Shown here: positions 1 to 8,181 of the stretch, one piece after another
Numbering within the stretch: the first letter of the stretch is position 1
How the letters are laid out: each line of letters starts with the position of its first letter
Assembly (NCBI GenBank): GCA_020850225.1
Contig: JADZFD010000038.1
Span: 1-49,966 of the forward strand
Source: Saprospiraceae bacterium
Lineage (GTDB): Bacteria; Bacteroidota; Bacteroidia; Chitinophagales; Saprospiraceae
DNA length: 49,966 bases
Direction of reading: 5' to 3'
Position numbers and translations under genes: made by a program
The notes under the pieces: generated by a model
Seen by the model: the letters and a program-made list of their open reading frames with translations, nothing else
Told to the model about the DNA's origin: nothing
Database searches by the model: none

Positions 1-95
1 AAAACTGGTTACATTCAAATACATTCAAAAACCCTATAATCAAATGGGAAACGGATGTATGGGGAGAAATCCCTGCCGACTTCGGAAGAAAATAA
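1..95 (+). CDS. 3' end of an unidentified protein (partial, runs off left edge)
   Basis: Reading frame 3 of the plus strand is open from the window edge to a TAA at 93-95 and gives about 30 residues ending IPADFGRK. The composition, with three tryptophans, several acidic residues and few rare codons, looks more like a real C-terminus than the Arg/Cys-rich alternative in frame 2. It would converge on def, whose stop lies 55 bp away. The fragment is too short for me to name a family, and the call rests only on frame quality. Confidence 0.4.
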   Translation, partial: NWLHSNTFKNPIIKWETDVWGEIPADFGRK

Positions 96-149
96 TGTAG
101 TTTCTACAGGTTCATAAAATTAAGATAACTATTCAACTGCATCAGTATC

Positions 150-707
150 TTAGGGACGAACTATCTTCACCTTATAGTCTACCTGCATTTTACCGGCTTT
201 AATATCATTGAGTTTTCGCTGAATCAGTTTCTTTTTGAGTGGTTTTAATTTTTCTGTAAAAAGAACTCCCTCAATATGATCATATTCATGTTGAATAACC
301 CGGGCATGGATACCATCATATACCTCATCTTTTTCGATAAAGTTTTCATCCATATAAGTGACTCTAATTTTAGGCATTCTTTCAACATCTCCGCTGATAT
401 TTGGAATACTCAGACATCCCTCTTCATACGACCAGGGCTCACCACTTTCTTCGACAATACGGGCATTAATGAATGTTTTTCTGATACCCTGGTCTTTTTT
501 GTCTTCCTCCATCATCTGGACGGTATCAACCACAAACAACCGTATATTAAGACCGATCTGCGGTGCAGCGAGACCAACACCTTTGGCCCCGTACATCGTT
601 TCGTACATATCAGCTATCAGCGTATCCAATGCTTCATAATCCGGCCCGATGTCCAGTCCTTTCTTTTTTAAAACAGGTTGTCCGAAGATGTAAACAGGTA
701 ATATCAT
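150..707 (-). CDS. def: peptide deformylase
   Basis: This metalloenzyme removes the N-terminal formyl group from nascent proteins in the cytoplasm. All three family motifs are visible: GVGLAAPQIG near residue 43, EGCLSIP near residue 96 with the metal-binding Cys, and QHEYDHIEG near residue 138 with the HExxH pair and catalytic Glu. The 185-residue length is usual for the Bacteroidota type. It starts 5 bp after the ruvX stop, so the two genes are almost certainly co-transcribed as ruvX-def, with the promoter in front of ruvX. A weak AT-rich inverted repeat (121-127 with 146-152) overlaps the stop codon and could act as a poor terminator. Confidence 0.97.
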   Translation of the reverse strand: MILPVYIFGQPVLKKKGLDIGPDYEALDTLIADMYETMYGAKGVGLAAPQIGLNIRLFVVDTVQMMEEDKKDQGIRKTFINARIVEESGEPWSYEEGCLSIPNISGDVERMPKIRVTYMDENFIEKDEVYDGIHARVIQHEYDHIEGVLFTEKLKPLKKKLIQRKLNDIKAGKMQVDYKVKIVRP

Positions 708-712
708 GAATT

Positions 713-1123
713 CTAAATATGGTTTAAATATCGCTGCAGAATCACTACAGCACTGACTTTGTCTATCAGGGCTTTATCCCTGCGTTTGTGCTTTTTAATC
801 CCGCTTTGAAGAATAATTTCTTTGGCATATACCGATGAAAATTGTTCATCGGCAAAATCGATGGTTATATCCGGAAATTTTGAACGAAGTTTTGTTGCCA
901 AAAGATCAATATCCTGCTTTAAAAATGTAAAGTTGCCATCTTTATGAACAGGTAAGCCGATGACTATTTTCTCTACTGATTCATTAGTCAAATACTGCTC
1001 CAAAAACCCAATCAATCCTCCCGTTTCGACAGTATCCAATGCTGATACTATAATCTGCAACGGATCTGTAACAGCCAGCCCGCATCTTTTAATACCGTAA
1101 TCTATCCCAATGATTCTTGCCAT
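713..1123 (-). CDS. ruvX: YqgF/RuvX-type Holliday junction resolvase-like nuclease
   Basis: This is a small RNase H-fold nuclease family protein, linked in the literature to Holliday junction resolution and to 16S rRNA 5'-end processing. The N-terminus MARIIGIDYG carries the first catalytic Asp. A second acidic cluster is at DFADEQFSS, and a third candidate is in KALIDKVSA near the C-terminus. An in-frame ATG at 1135 lies inside the predicted -7 promoter box (1133-1140), so the ATG at 1123 is the better start and matches the usual family N-terminus. That leaves a leader of only a few bases. It is followed 5 bp later by def. Confidence 0.93.
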   Translation of the reverse strand: MARIIGIDYGIKRCGLAVTDPLQIIVSALDTVETGGLIGFLEQYLTNESVEKIVIGLPVHKDGNFTFLKQDIDLLATKLRSKFPDITIDFADEQFSSVYAKEIILQSGIKKHKRRDKALIDKVSAVVILQRYLNHI

Positions 1124-1132
1124 AAAACAGTG

Positions 1133-1168
1133 CAAATATACATATAATACCTAATTCTATATACAAAA
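1133..1168 (-). promoter_or_regulatory. Bacteroidota-type promoter of ruvX-def
   Basis: On the minus strand TTTG (1167-1164) is followed after 23 bp by TATATTTG (1140-1133), matching the known Bacteroidota pattern TTTG-N(17-23)-TAnnTTTG. Transcription would begin about 5-7 bases downstream, nearly at the ruvX ATG. Confidence 0.6.
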
Positions 1169-1436
1169 TAGTTCGATATTCAGGTAAAATCTCCTCAATT
1201 TCTCCATTAATAATACGTGGCATCACTTTAGAAATGCCTGTGATTTATGCCTGAAAAGTTAAATTTTTTATCGACTGAAATCATTATCATGTTTCTCAAC
1301 AGAAGATGAACGAAAAAATTTCTGCATTATATTTTTTCTTGGCTCATATAATATATATACAACAAAAAGCCTCTGTACCTTGAGAGGATACAGAGGCTTC
1401 AATCTAAACCTTAAAAACTATTTCAAAAAAACTCAA
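1136..1436. other. intergenic region between the T9SS protein gene and ruvX
   Basis: This stretch of about 300 bp holds the terminator of the upstream surface-protein gene (1361-1398) and the ruvX promoter (1133-1168). I see no further coding potential or RNA gene in it. Confidence 0.6.
1361..1398 (-). terminator. rho-independent terminator of the T9SS protein gene
   Basis: On the minus strand a perfect 10-bp stem, AGCCTCTGTA with TACAGAGGCT (arms 1398-1389 and 1377-1368), has an 11-base loop and is followed by TTTTTGTT. It lies 38 bp past the stop codon of the large surface-protein gene. Confidence 0.85.
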
Positions 1437-4400
1437 TTACTCTATTACGATCATCTTTTTGGTAGCTACATATTCTCCTGCCTGAATTGTATAGTACAAT
1501 ATACCTGCAGGTAAATTATCATGAGTGAATTCTACCTTGTTCTGACCTTTGTCGCCCTGAACACTCCATGTCTTAATTACCTTACCTGTAACATCACTGA
1601 TCGTAAACTGAGCAGTCATAGCCTGAGGCAAGCTGTAATTAATTACTGTAGCATGCTTGAATGGATTCGGATTGTTCTGATACAATTCAAAACCTTCATT
1701 AGCACTGTTAACTCTCCAGGTTACATGCATGACATCATCATTAGCATCATAAGCTTCTGATTTTAATACATCAGAATTAATCTGGATTGCATTACCAATA
1801 TTACCTTTATCTTTAGTAGCAAAAGTAATACTGAATAATGTAGCATTCGCATCCAATTTCATAGCAGCTCCAGTATTCCAGCTTACGCTTAATACACCGT
1901 TATGGATATTATTCATGCCGAAGTTGCTGTCATTAACGTTCAATACTCCAGGATTGATACCTGTGAGAGAAAGCATATCGCTGTCAAAAGCCAACGTAAA
2001 CTGCATACCTGAAATGTTTACCAGGTCAGCAACTTTTACTGGTATGGTCACCAACTGACCCATATCAAATGATACATTATTTGTTGACAATACTACCTGG
2101 GATGCAGATCTTGTCTCGATATTATTGCTAAAATTATTAGCCTGAGCGTCGCCATTGACGTCTCCTACTTTTACAGCTATAAAATCGGTTTTCATATCTG
2201 TATTCAATTGGTTTATATGATATACTCCTGGGAAGGCCTCTCCTTGTGCATTTTTAACATCTGTGAATGTATAGTTTTTGTCAACAAATCTCCATGATGT
2301 GTTATTGGAGAACTTATCAGTGATACCCAGTATCAGTTTTCTTAAGTCTGACAAGTCACTTGCTGATATTTTACCATCTTTATTCGCATCTGCCGCAATC
2401 TGTCTGTAAGGAGAAACGATGTTGTCCAAACCAAGTATATGTCTCTGAATCAAAACAAGGTCAAAAGTAGAAACACCATTCAGCGCATCGTCATTTTTCT
2501 CAGGAGTAACAATATACTGACCACCTTTAGCCATATTGCTGAAATTGAATGCTCCTTCCTTATTTGTTATCTGGTGCATCTCAGAACCTACAAGGCTAAC
2601 TCCGGCATTTTCCAGCTTCTGATTGTCTTCAGTAGCAAGTGTTCCTTTTACTGAGGCTCTGTTTCCTGTACATACGCCGTTGTTATCCTGAACTTCAATA
2701 AATGTTACAACTGATGCCTGTACAATATCTCCGGCTGGTGTCTTGGCTGCTACCCAGATTGTAACTTCCTGAACTCCCAGATCATCACAATCAAATACCA
2801 AATTAGGTGTTGTAACCAATTCTCCGTTGCTACCTAAAGTTACTTCAGTAAAAGAGAAGACGAGTGCATATCCACATGGATGGGATGATTTATTGTCAAA
2901 ATCTGTCGCCCAAACTTCAGCCATTCCTCCGTTGGCTACTTTCATCAAATTGATGGATAAGCCTTTGATAACAGTTGCTGATGGAGCCTTCTTATTGACA
3001 ATACTGAAAAGCTGCTCTTTTGTAGAGATATTTCCACACTTATCTTCGAATGTATATATAATTCTGTGTTCGCCTACTGCATAGCTGCCAGATGCATCGA
3101 TTGAATTTCCGTTTCCAACAGATGAGGTATAATCAATTGTACCATCATTATTCAAGTCAATTTTATATGAATTTCTAAGTGTAACTGTACAATTATCCGT
3201 AGCGGATGCTGTCAAAGTAATAGTACCATTAGCACATGCAGGATCGTATGTATCAACAGAAACTTTTGCCAAAAGTGGTGCAAATCCAGGAGCAACGTTA
3301 TCTGTTACCATAATTTCCTGATTATGAGTCCATGTTACATAACTACCATTTAAATTTCTTTGACACCAGTCAATCACCGTCCATTTTCTGATTATTTTAA
3401 AACAAGCAGGGCTATTCGGGTTATTAAATGAAAATACCTGATCTACATAATCAGCACCAACCAATGCACATGGTCCGTGTGATAAAACAGGTCTACCCAA
3501 GGCATCCGGTGAAAACTCCGGTAATGTCGGATTACCACATCCTACAATTGACTTGTCTGCCGGCCATTCATCAACTGTCGGACCTGTATACGGAGCTAAA
3601 GCTTTGATAGTAATCACTTGTGTACATGAGGCTGTTCTTCCTCCTGCATCAGTTACTGTAAATGTTCTGGTTATGCTACCTACTCTACAGCTACTTACGT
3701 TTTCTACGTGTGTCTCAACAACATCCAACGTCTGACAATTATCATAAGCAACAGCACTTCCGAAGTCTTTGGACAGATTATCCAAATCATATACAAAATC
3801 ACAGTTGATTGTCTGATCAGCCGGACAAGTTATTGTTGGTCCAATCTTATCCTGAACTACTGTATTAACCATACAATCATTGTAATTACCTGAAGCATCT
3901 ATCGCTCTGAAAACAACCAGTTGATTAGCAGGTATGTCCACACAGCAGAATTTGGCATATGAGCTGAAACCACAAGGGTTTTCAATCTCAACCACATAGT
4001 AATATTCATTGGATTCATTATCGATATCACTCCAATTACCATCCTTACCCTGAACTACATAATCTCCGCTACCATCCGGTTGTGCGGTAGCCCATGGGAA
4101 TGTGTAAGTCGTTAACTCTCCACTTGACCAAACAAATTTTCCTTCCTCTTTTATGTCATTCAGACCTATAAGAATGGGATCTGTAAAAGCTGTAGGTAAC
4201 TTGGAATATGCCTGATCTTTAACCCATGTTGCTTCAGCAAGGGTGTTATAAGACACAACATTTCCTTCAAATGCCTTCGCTGTTTTATAAGCTACTGAAG
4301 ACGTCTTTTTATCTTTTGACAGATAATAGTAATGTGTTTTACCTGCTACAATATATTCACCTAAGTATGTAAAACCTGGTAAAGCAGGTGTCTCACATGG

Positions 4401-5798
4401 TCCGCATGTATTTGGATTCATTCTCTTTACAACAAAACCAAATAATGAACACTCATCATAGCTACCATCATCAAATACATTTGCCGGTACAAGTGCAGTT
4501 CCGTCAGATGTTAAGGCAACATGATCCAGTTCATCACATATCGCTATTGGTGGCGTGTTATCGGCAACAGTTACTGTTATAGTATAAGTTGTTGAGTTTT
4601 TACAGTCATCATATGCAGTATATACTACCGTATGAACACCTACAGGAAGGCTTACTGCTTTAGATTGTCCGTGTTTGATAAACGGACCAGGAACAGTCCC
4701 TCCATTTATATATACAGTTATATCAACTGTCAATGTAGATTTATCCGCACAGTTGTCATTCAAATCTGGTGTAGGCAGTGTAATTTTTGCTTCACACACA
4801 TTATTGCTTGTCGAAGCAACAATATCTTTAAGTCCCGAAATAACAGGACCTTTATCATCTGTTATTTCTATAAGCTGTGTTACATTTCTAACAGGTTCAT
4901 TTCTGCAGGACCATTCAAGTATAGTCCAAACGCGCATTATTTTTGTTACACAATTGATTGTAGGAAGTTTTGTATCACTATATGTAACCGCAAGCCCACA
5001 ATACATATCCGGATTATCGTGTAGGTTAACTGCACCTATTGTAGGTGTTCCTGTTCCAAACTTAATGCCGTCACCATATGGTGATGGATTGCCATTAGGA
5101 AGTTTTGCCCAGTTTGTACCGTCACATGCCAGTGCATTGCCACCCTGAACTGAAAAATTTTCAGGATAATCTATGTCTGCGAAATCAATAGTTGTCACGT
5201 TAAACTGAACTTCACAAATAGCTGATTTATTACCTGAAGCGTCTGTAGCCTGATACTTGCGAACTACTCTTTTCAGAATGTTAGTAGGCCATCCCAGATT
5301 ACAGTTATTAACTGTCACTACTTCAGAAACAGTATCCAGTTTTACAACACCGCAATTATCAAATACATTCGGAGTAAAGGTACTCATTTGATAACATGTA
5401 AGCGTCATAGGTGATGTAGGGCAATCAATGGCAGGTACCATCTTATCTTCTACATTAATTTCAGTCCAGCATGAATTGTTTCCGTTGATAACTTTACCAT
5501 AAAGTTTTTTGCCAACATATGAACAATTAATAACAGGACTACCTGGTATAGATGGTCCGGTTGGTGTCTCTAAAACCATTACAGTTTGAGAGTTACCACA
5601 AGTAGATCCATCTGCCAACAACATTGATGCTGTTATAGTGGCCGTACCATTTTCATTCAGGGATGCCTGAATTGAAGCTTTACAAACACAGGATTGAGCC
5701 GTAACTCCCGTATTTATAAAAATACCAATCAACAAGATTGCTATCAATCTTATCAAGTGGCGGGGGTTAGTAAAATTTGTTTCCATCATGAGATCCAA
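1437..5798 (-). CDS. large secreted multidomain protein with lectin-like, dockerin-like, cohesin-like and T9SS sorting domains
   Basis: This 1453-residue protein has a signal peptide (residues 1-35, ending NTGVTAQ) and a Cys-rich body of HYR/Ig-like repeats, recognisable by recurring TVTDAGG- and ATDASGN-type strands and DNC motifs. A C-type-lectin-like domain lies at about 475-608 (LIGLNDIKEEGKFVW, then GNWSDIDNE). A carboxypeptidase-regulatory-like beta domain at about 1046-1103 precedes a dockerin-type segment at about 1100-1162 with a Ca-binding loop, DANKDGKISASDL. A cohesin-like domain follows at about 1231-1358, then a type A T9SS C-terminal domain (FELYQNNPNPF to the end), which directs export across the outer membrane and is normally cleaved on attachment. 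It is likely a cell-surface adhesin or carbohydrate-interacting protein, but the substrate is unknown. ATGs at residues 4 and 5 are alternative starts. It is monocistronic, with its own promoter and terminator. Confidence 0.9.
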   Translation of the reverse strand: MDLMMETNFTNPRHLIRLIAILLIGIFINTGVTAQSCVCKASIQASLNENGTATITASMLLADGSTCGNSQTVMVLETPTGPSIPGSPVINCSYVGKKLYGKVINGNNSCWTEINVEDKMVPAIDCPTSPMTLTCYQMSTFTPNVFDNCGVVKLDTVSEVVTVNNCNLGWPTNILKRVVRKYQATDASGNKSAICEVQFNVTTIDFADIDYPENFSVQGGNALACDGTNWAKLPNGNPSPYGDGIKFGTGTPTIGAVNLHDNPDMYCGLAVTYSDTKLPTINCVTKIMRVWTILEWSCRNEPVRNVTQLIEITDDKGPVISGLKDIVASTSNNVCEAKITLPTPDLNDNCADKSTLTVDITVYINGGTVPGPFIKHGQSKAVSLPVGVHTVVYTAYDDCKNSTTYTITVTVADNTPPIAICDELDHVALTSDGTALVPANVFDDGSYDECSLFGFVVKRMNPNTCGPCETPALPGFTYLGEYIVAGKTHYYYLSKDKKTSSVAYKTAKAFEGNVVSYNTLAEATWVKDQAYSKLPTAFTDPILIGLNDIKEEGKFVWSSGELTTYTFPWATAQPDGSGDYVVQGKDGNWSDIDNESNEYYYVVEIENPCGFSSYAKFCCVDIPANQLVVFRAIDASGNYNDCMVNTVVQDKIGPTITCPADQTINCDFVYDLDNLSKDFGSAVAYDNCQTLDVVETHVENVSSCRVGSITRTFTVTDAGGRTASCTQVITIKALAPYTGPTVDEWPADKSIVGCGNPTLPEFSPDALGRPVLSHGPCALVGADYVDQVFSFNNPNSPACFKIIRKWTVIDWCQRNLNGSYVTWTHNQEIMVTDNVAPGFAPLLAKVSVDTYDPACANGTITLTASATDNCTVTLRNSYKIDLNNDGTIDYTSSVGNGNSIDASGSYAVGEHRIIYTFEDKCGNISTKEQLFSIVNKKAPSATVIKGLSINLMKVANGGMAEVWATDFDNKSSHPCGYALVFSFTEVTLGSNGELVTTPNLVFDCDDLGVQEVTIWVAAKTPAGDIVQASVVTFIEVQDNNGVCTGNRASVKGTLATEDNQKLENAGVSLVGSEMHQITNKEGAFNFSNMAKGGQYIVTPEKNDDALNGVSTFDLVLIQRHILGLDNIVSPYRQIAADANKDGKISASDLSDLRKLILGITDKFSNNTSWRFVDKNYTFTDVKNAQGEAFPGVYHINQLNTDMKTDFIAVKVGDVNGDAQANNFSNNIETRSASQVVLSTNNVSFDMGQLVTIPVKVADLVNISGMQFTLAFDSDMLSLTGINPGVLNVNDSNFGMNNIHNGVLSVSWNTGAAMKLDANATLFSITFATKDKGNIGNAIQINSDVLKSEAYDANDDVMHVTWRVNSANEGFELYQNNPNPFKHATVINYSLPQAMTAQFTISDVTGKVIKTWSVQGDKGQNKVEFTHDNLPAGILYYTIQAGEYVATKKMIVIE

Positions 5799-6354
5799 TT
5801 TTGAGTTTAGAAAATTAATAAAAAATAATAGCTACTCACTCATCACGAATCACTCCGCACATGAGCTTTATTTAATGTAAATAAATCCAATTCTGTATGC
5901 CATATTTAAAGACTATATACTATTGTTGTCCTAATGGCCTGATATACTGTTTTCGGGTGTTTGTGATACCGTGCTGAGACTTCAGAAATATAATCCTACA
6001 CGCTCAACATCAATAATCAAAGCACAAATGTAAAATATTTATAATATATAATACAAAGAAAATTAATGTTTTTTTTATAATTATTTTTTTTAATATGTAT
6101 AGTTACACAATTACAATGTCTTATAAATTGGAGTTTTTAATAAGGATCTCATAGTCTACGTATTAAAAATATACATTATATGTATTTGTCTGATTTTCTT
6201 TCTGTAGTTGTCGTTTTAATTATGCAGCTTATTCATAACCAACGATAAAGATAAGTACAGAAAATTGCTTTAAAGTTATTGACATGATTAAAACCATTAT
6301 AGATTTACATAATTCCTGTTAATCTAACAGATGAATCCTATAATATTAAAGTTT
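5799..6354. other. intergenic region with long 5' leader of the T9SS protein gene
   Basis: These 556 bp between ctpA and the surface-protein gene contain one consensus promoter (6025-6057, minus), which implies a leader of about 220 nt. I found no ORF, no strong hairpin and no recognisable riboswitch. The part from 6058 to 6354 is AT-rich, and I see nothing further in it. Confidence 0.5.
6025..6057 (-). promoter_or_regulatory. promoter of the T9SS surface-protein gene
   Basis: On the minus strand TTTG (6057-6054), a 21-bp spacer and TACATTTG (6032-6025) match the Bacteroidota promoter consensus. The predicted transcription start is near 6018, about 220 nt before the start codon. Confidence 0.6.
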
Positions 6355-7983
6355 CTATTGATTGATATCTTTCAGGCTTTTGTTTTCCCTGATAGCAGCG
6401 ATGGCTGCAATCATAAATTGGTCACCTTTAATATAAGGGTTACCTTCTTTATCGATTTTACTTAAAATTTTATTGATGTTCATTTTGAACTCATCAAAAT
6501 AATAGGAAGGATTGATATTTTTCTTTTTTACATATGCTGCACCCAGGCGGGATGTCATAAATATTTCAAAAGCATTTCTGTATTGTGCATCATCTTTTAA
6601 CTGAATACTTTTGTTACCGAAGAGTGCCGGATTCATAGAAATATACTTAAAAGCAAATTCAGGCAGTAAACTGTATTCCTCAAATGCTAAAAAATCAGTT
6701 CCTGAATCTTTTAATCCAATAAATATATCAGGTGTTATGCCTCCGTTACTGGATACTTCTCTTTTATATATTTTAGTATGGAAAACTGTTGCATTTTTGA
6801 CAGTAGAACTATCTTTATAAAACAAGTCACCGTGTTCATATCTTCTTATGATATCTTTATTATAATAGTCGGAGTCAGAATAATCTTTTTGTATCGATCT
6901 GCCGGATGGTGTATAATATCTGGAAACGGTCAACCGGATGGCTCCTCCATTGTTTAAAGGATATTGTTCCTGAACCAATCCCTTACCATAGGATCTTCTG
7001 CCTATGATGATACCTCTGTCCCAATCCTGAATTGCACCGGCGATAATTTCGCTTGCAGAAGCAGAATTTTCATCAATAAGAACAATAACCTTATCAATGT
7101 TAAAAAAATATTTTCCTGTTGATTTGTATTCATTGCGTTTGCCTGACCGTCCCTCAGTATAAAGCAACAATTTGTCTTTTTCCTTAAATATCTGACATAA
7201 TATATTTATGGCTTCCGGTAAGTAACCACCCGGATTACTCCTTAAGTCCAGGATCAGATGTTTTGCCTTATTCTTGCCAAACTCCTTTTCAACCTCTTCC
7301 ATGAACTCTTTATAGGTATTTGTACCAAACCTGTCGATTTTAATCAAAGCTGTTTCTATATCAGATAAATAGGTTGATGACACGGATTTTACTTTTATGC
7401 CGCCGACCTGTATCGTAAAATCATAGGATTTGCCAAACCTCAGTATTTTCAATTCTACCTGCTGACCGAGTTGTTTTCGGAATCGTTTTCTGATATTTTC
7501 GTAATCAAGTTTTCTACCTGCAACCGTATCGCCATCAACCATAATTATCTTATCAAATACTTTCAATCCTGCCTGAGCTGCCGGTCCTCCTTCAAAAACA
7601 TTACTGATTATAACAGTATCGTTAATAAAATGATTTTCCACACCGATACCATAATAATTACCATTCATTTCATCATTTTGAGATTTGGTTTCATCCGGAC
7701 TCATATAGGAAGAATGCGGATCCAGTTTGGCCAAAATTGCCTGAATAGCTGTGTCTGTAAGTAATTCGCTGTTTATAGTATCTACATATTTGTTGTCAAT
7801 AAACCTTAACAACTCCTCAATTCTACCAGTATAGTTCAGGCTGTCTTCAGGGAATACCTGCTTTGATATAAGATTCATTTCAGGCTTATCATTCAATTTA
7901 TATCCAATCATCATTCCTATGGATATGGTTGCTGCCAGAATCAGCGGTTGCAGTATTTTGTATGAGGGATTGTTGGGCTCCAC
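6355..7983 (-). CDS. C-terminal processing peptidase (S41 family, CtpA/Prc-like)
   Basis: This serine protease has 542 residues. One N-terminal membrane anchor (about 10-30) places the rest in the periplasm. A PDZ domain follows (about 108-190, GIGVENHF then GGPAAQAGLKVFDKI), and then the S41 catalytic core with the Ser/Lys dyad: the nucleophile in DENSASASEIIAGA near residue 309 and the Lys in SYGKGLVQE near 333. The family cleaves the C-termini of periplasmic and membrane proteins in envelope quality control. A C-terminal helical region of about 130 residues follows the protease core, as is common in Bacteroidota homologues. It sits downstream of glnS with a 198-bp gap, so it probably has its own promoter, although I could not see a consensus one. 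Confidence 0.95.
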   Translation of the reverse strand: MEPNNPSYKILQPLILAATISIGMMIGYKLNDKPEMNLISKQVFPEDSLNYTGRIEELLRFIDNKYVDTINSELLTDTAIQAILAKLDPHSSYMSPDETKSQNDEMNGNYYGIGVENHFINDTVIISNVFEGGPAAQAGLKVFDKIIMVDGDTVAGRKLDYENIRKRFRKQLGQQVELKILRFGKSYDFTIQVGGIKVKSVSSTYLSDIETALIKIDRFGTNTYKEFMEEVEKEFGKNKAKHLILDLRSNPGGYLPEAINILCQIFKEKDKLLLYTEGRSGKRNEYKSTGKYFFNIDKVIVLIDENSASASEIIAGAIQDWDRGIIIGRRSYGKGLVQEQYPLNNGGAIRLTVSRYYTPSGRSIQKDYSDSDYYNKDIIRRYEHGDLFYKDSSTVKNATVFHTKIYKREVSSNGGITPDIFIGLKDSGTDFLAFEEYSLLPEFAFKYISMNPALFGNKSIQLKDDAQYRNAFEIFMTSRLGAAYVKKKNINPSYYFDEFKMNINKILSKIDKEGNPYIKGDQFMIAAIAAIRENKSLKDINQ

Positions 7984-8181
7984 AAAAATATATTATTAGA
8001 TATAATTAAAGATTGAATAAAGTATTACTCTTATTGATAGGATATTGGCAAATAATGCCATATCAATCACTTTCAATTTATTACCAATTCCTTGCCAAAA
8101 ATAAAATATTTCACATTATGATCTGAATATTATCCATCATTTTACACTATTTGTATATCCATAAAGCACCATATTCAGGAA

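Noticed and set aside
121-152. An inverted repeat TAAGATA/TATCTTA at the end of def.
   Set aside because: It is AT-rich with a long loop and a weak tail, and it overlaps the stop codon. I mention it only as a possible weak terminator.
276-671. A 131-codon plus-strand frame opposite def.
   Set aside because: def is unmistakable, and the opposite frame is a shadow.
4632-5148. Long plus-strand frames (130 and 157 codons) opposite the T9SS protein.
   Set aside because: They are shadows of a long repeat-rich gene and show no family resemblance.
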